Of a stretch of 64,000 nucleotides of DNA, positions 62,920-64,000 are shown one piece after another. The notes beneath the pieces were generated by a model, which saw nothing but the letters and a program-made list of their open reading frames with translations, was not told the DNA's origin and made no database searches. The DNA comes from Nyssa sinensis. Taxonomy: Eukaryota > Streptophyta > Magnoliopsida > Cornales > Nyssaceae. The stretch covers positions 33,403,076 to 33,467,075 of the forward strand of contig CM018037.1 of assembly GCA_008638375.1 (NCBI GenBank), given 5' to 3'. The translations under genes were made by a program, and so were the position numbers. Numbering within the stretch: position 1 is the first letter of the stretch; every line of letters starts with the position of its first letter.

Positions 62920-64000
62920 GTATCAAAATTTTAGAGGCTTAATGGTCAACTCTCAACTTGTGGACTATGATGTAGTTTCTCCTGGATTTTAACTTCTCTA
63001 CATAATAGTTGGCCTTCTGGAATCTTCCATTCATGTGTTTTTCTTTTGAAGTGTGCTTGGAATGTCTGGATAGCTTGAGATTTTATTTTATTTTTTATTT
63101 TTTAAGGAGGTTTACTGTAGGTAAAAGCATTATAAAAAGTTTGGTTATGCAAGTGCCTTTTGGTGCTCACCTCCTCAAGACTGCCATTCCTATTTTGAGA
63201 TGTGTGTGTGTGTTAAATAAGTAGGGTTTGGTTTCTTTATTTTAAAATTCTTATTAAAAGCCATTATTTAGTGTTAGCCTTGTCTAATTGGGGTGCTGGG
63301 AGGGGTGGATTGGATATAGGCCTGATCTCTGGCCTAATTTTTGCACAAAGTGGCTGGTTTAAGTTCTTATGCTTATCAAAATTCACATATTCTTATTGAA
63401 CTCACTGGTTGATCCCTGCCCAGTTCTTACCATTTTTTTTATTGTTTCTATGATAATTGGTTGATTGAAACCAAGGAAATGGCCAACAGTGGTCAAATCC
63501 TGTTTGATTAGTCTGTTATGTCTAATTACACAATGTCAATTTAGAGTGGAAAGGCCTATGTTATTGGACATGGACAGGACTGTTATGATTTGATAGTGAC
63601 AGGGTGTTGGACACTGGCTGCTTCCCAAAGTCAAACAGAGCACAGTTTTATGCATGTATGTTACTGAATTAAATACATTGAACACATACATTTATCTGTT
63701 AGTGTGTTCTGAGCTCCATTGGTTCTAATCAGAGGTGGGGCCTAAGTGCCCTGTAAGCAGGATTGGGAGAAAGAGCATGTAAGTGTCAAACTTGAAAATA
63801 TGTAGGGTCCAGAGCTCTTGTAGAATGCTTACATAATACTCCTTCAAATGGGGATACATATATAATATATATGTAAATGATTTTTCTTTTCTGCTTCAAT
63901 ATGTACATGATCTTTGTTATATTGAAAAGTACTTAATATGGCACGTAATCAAAATTTTGCACAAGTAGTAGCTGGATGGTGATTAAGTTCACATGGTGTT
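62920..64000. other. Right edge of the window, probably kinase intron 12
   Basis: It begins with donor GTATCA at 62920. A short TG run lies near 63202-63211. No further exon of the kinase is recognised up to 64000, so its C-terminus lies to the right. Confidence 0.5.

Overview
The window is nuclear DNA of a flowering plant, most likely a eudicot. It is AT-rich, has GT-AG introns that can be traced exon by exon, and is crowded with plant transposable elements: Ty1/copia, Ty3/gypsy, L1- and RTE-type LINEs, Au-like and tRNA-derived SINEs, hAT, Stowaway and PIF/Harbinger. I cannot name the species from the sequence.

Three host genes are supported, all on the + strand. (1) Positions 1731-34963: the C-terminal half of SMC6 (18 exons, 635 residues; the N-terminal half lies left of the window), a subunit of the SMC5/6 DNA-repair complex. 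Its coding sequence is 1.9 kb but it occupies 33 kb, because four introns (3868-9681, 9887-15561, 17209-25675, 26999-34905) are filled with nested transposon debris. (2) Positions 41642-43791: a complete two-exon F-box/leucine-rich-repeat gene (487 residues). (3) Positions 48398 to the right edge: the first 12 exons of a P-loop kinase resembling 2-phosphoglycerate kinase (LPA1-like group). Its fourth intron carries a 5.0 kb Ty1/copia element whose 3' LTR ends only 10 bp before the next exon.

Layout: 1-1400 decayed copia pol (minus strand); 1731-3867 SMC6 hinge exons; 4.5-8.6 kb copia and RTE-LINE remnants, the latter split by a miniature LTR element; 9.7 kb coiled-coil exon; 10.4-14.7 kb SINEs, a second miniature LTR element and a PIF/Harbinger remnant with two tandem-repeat fields; 15.6-17.2 kb coiled-coil exons; 17.9-25.4 kb LTR elements, an L1-type LINE and a deleted copia; 25.7-27.0 kb ATPase-head exons; 27-34 kb a duplicated exon end, an Au-like SINE, a 1.45 kb solo LTR with a palindrome array, a third miniature LTR element and a 2.26 kb hAT element with a perfect 8-bp target duplication; 34.9 kb last SMC6 exon; 35-41.6 kb intergenic, with two adjacent fold-back elements; 41.6-43.8 kb F-box gene; 44.4 kb inverted pair of miniature LTR elements; 46.2 kb Stowaway MITE; 48.4-63 kb kinase gene with the copia element and a hAT MITE.

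The most interesting non-genic result is a family of very small LTR retroelements (about 270-310 bp in total, LTRs about 58-77 bp, Met-tRNA primer site, purine tract). It is present in at least five copies: three near-complete singles and one tail-to-tail inverted pair.
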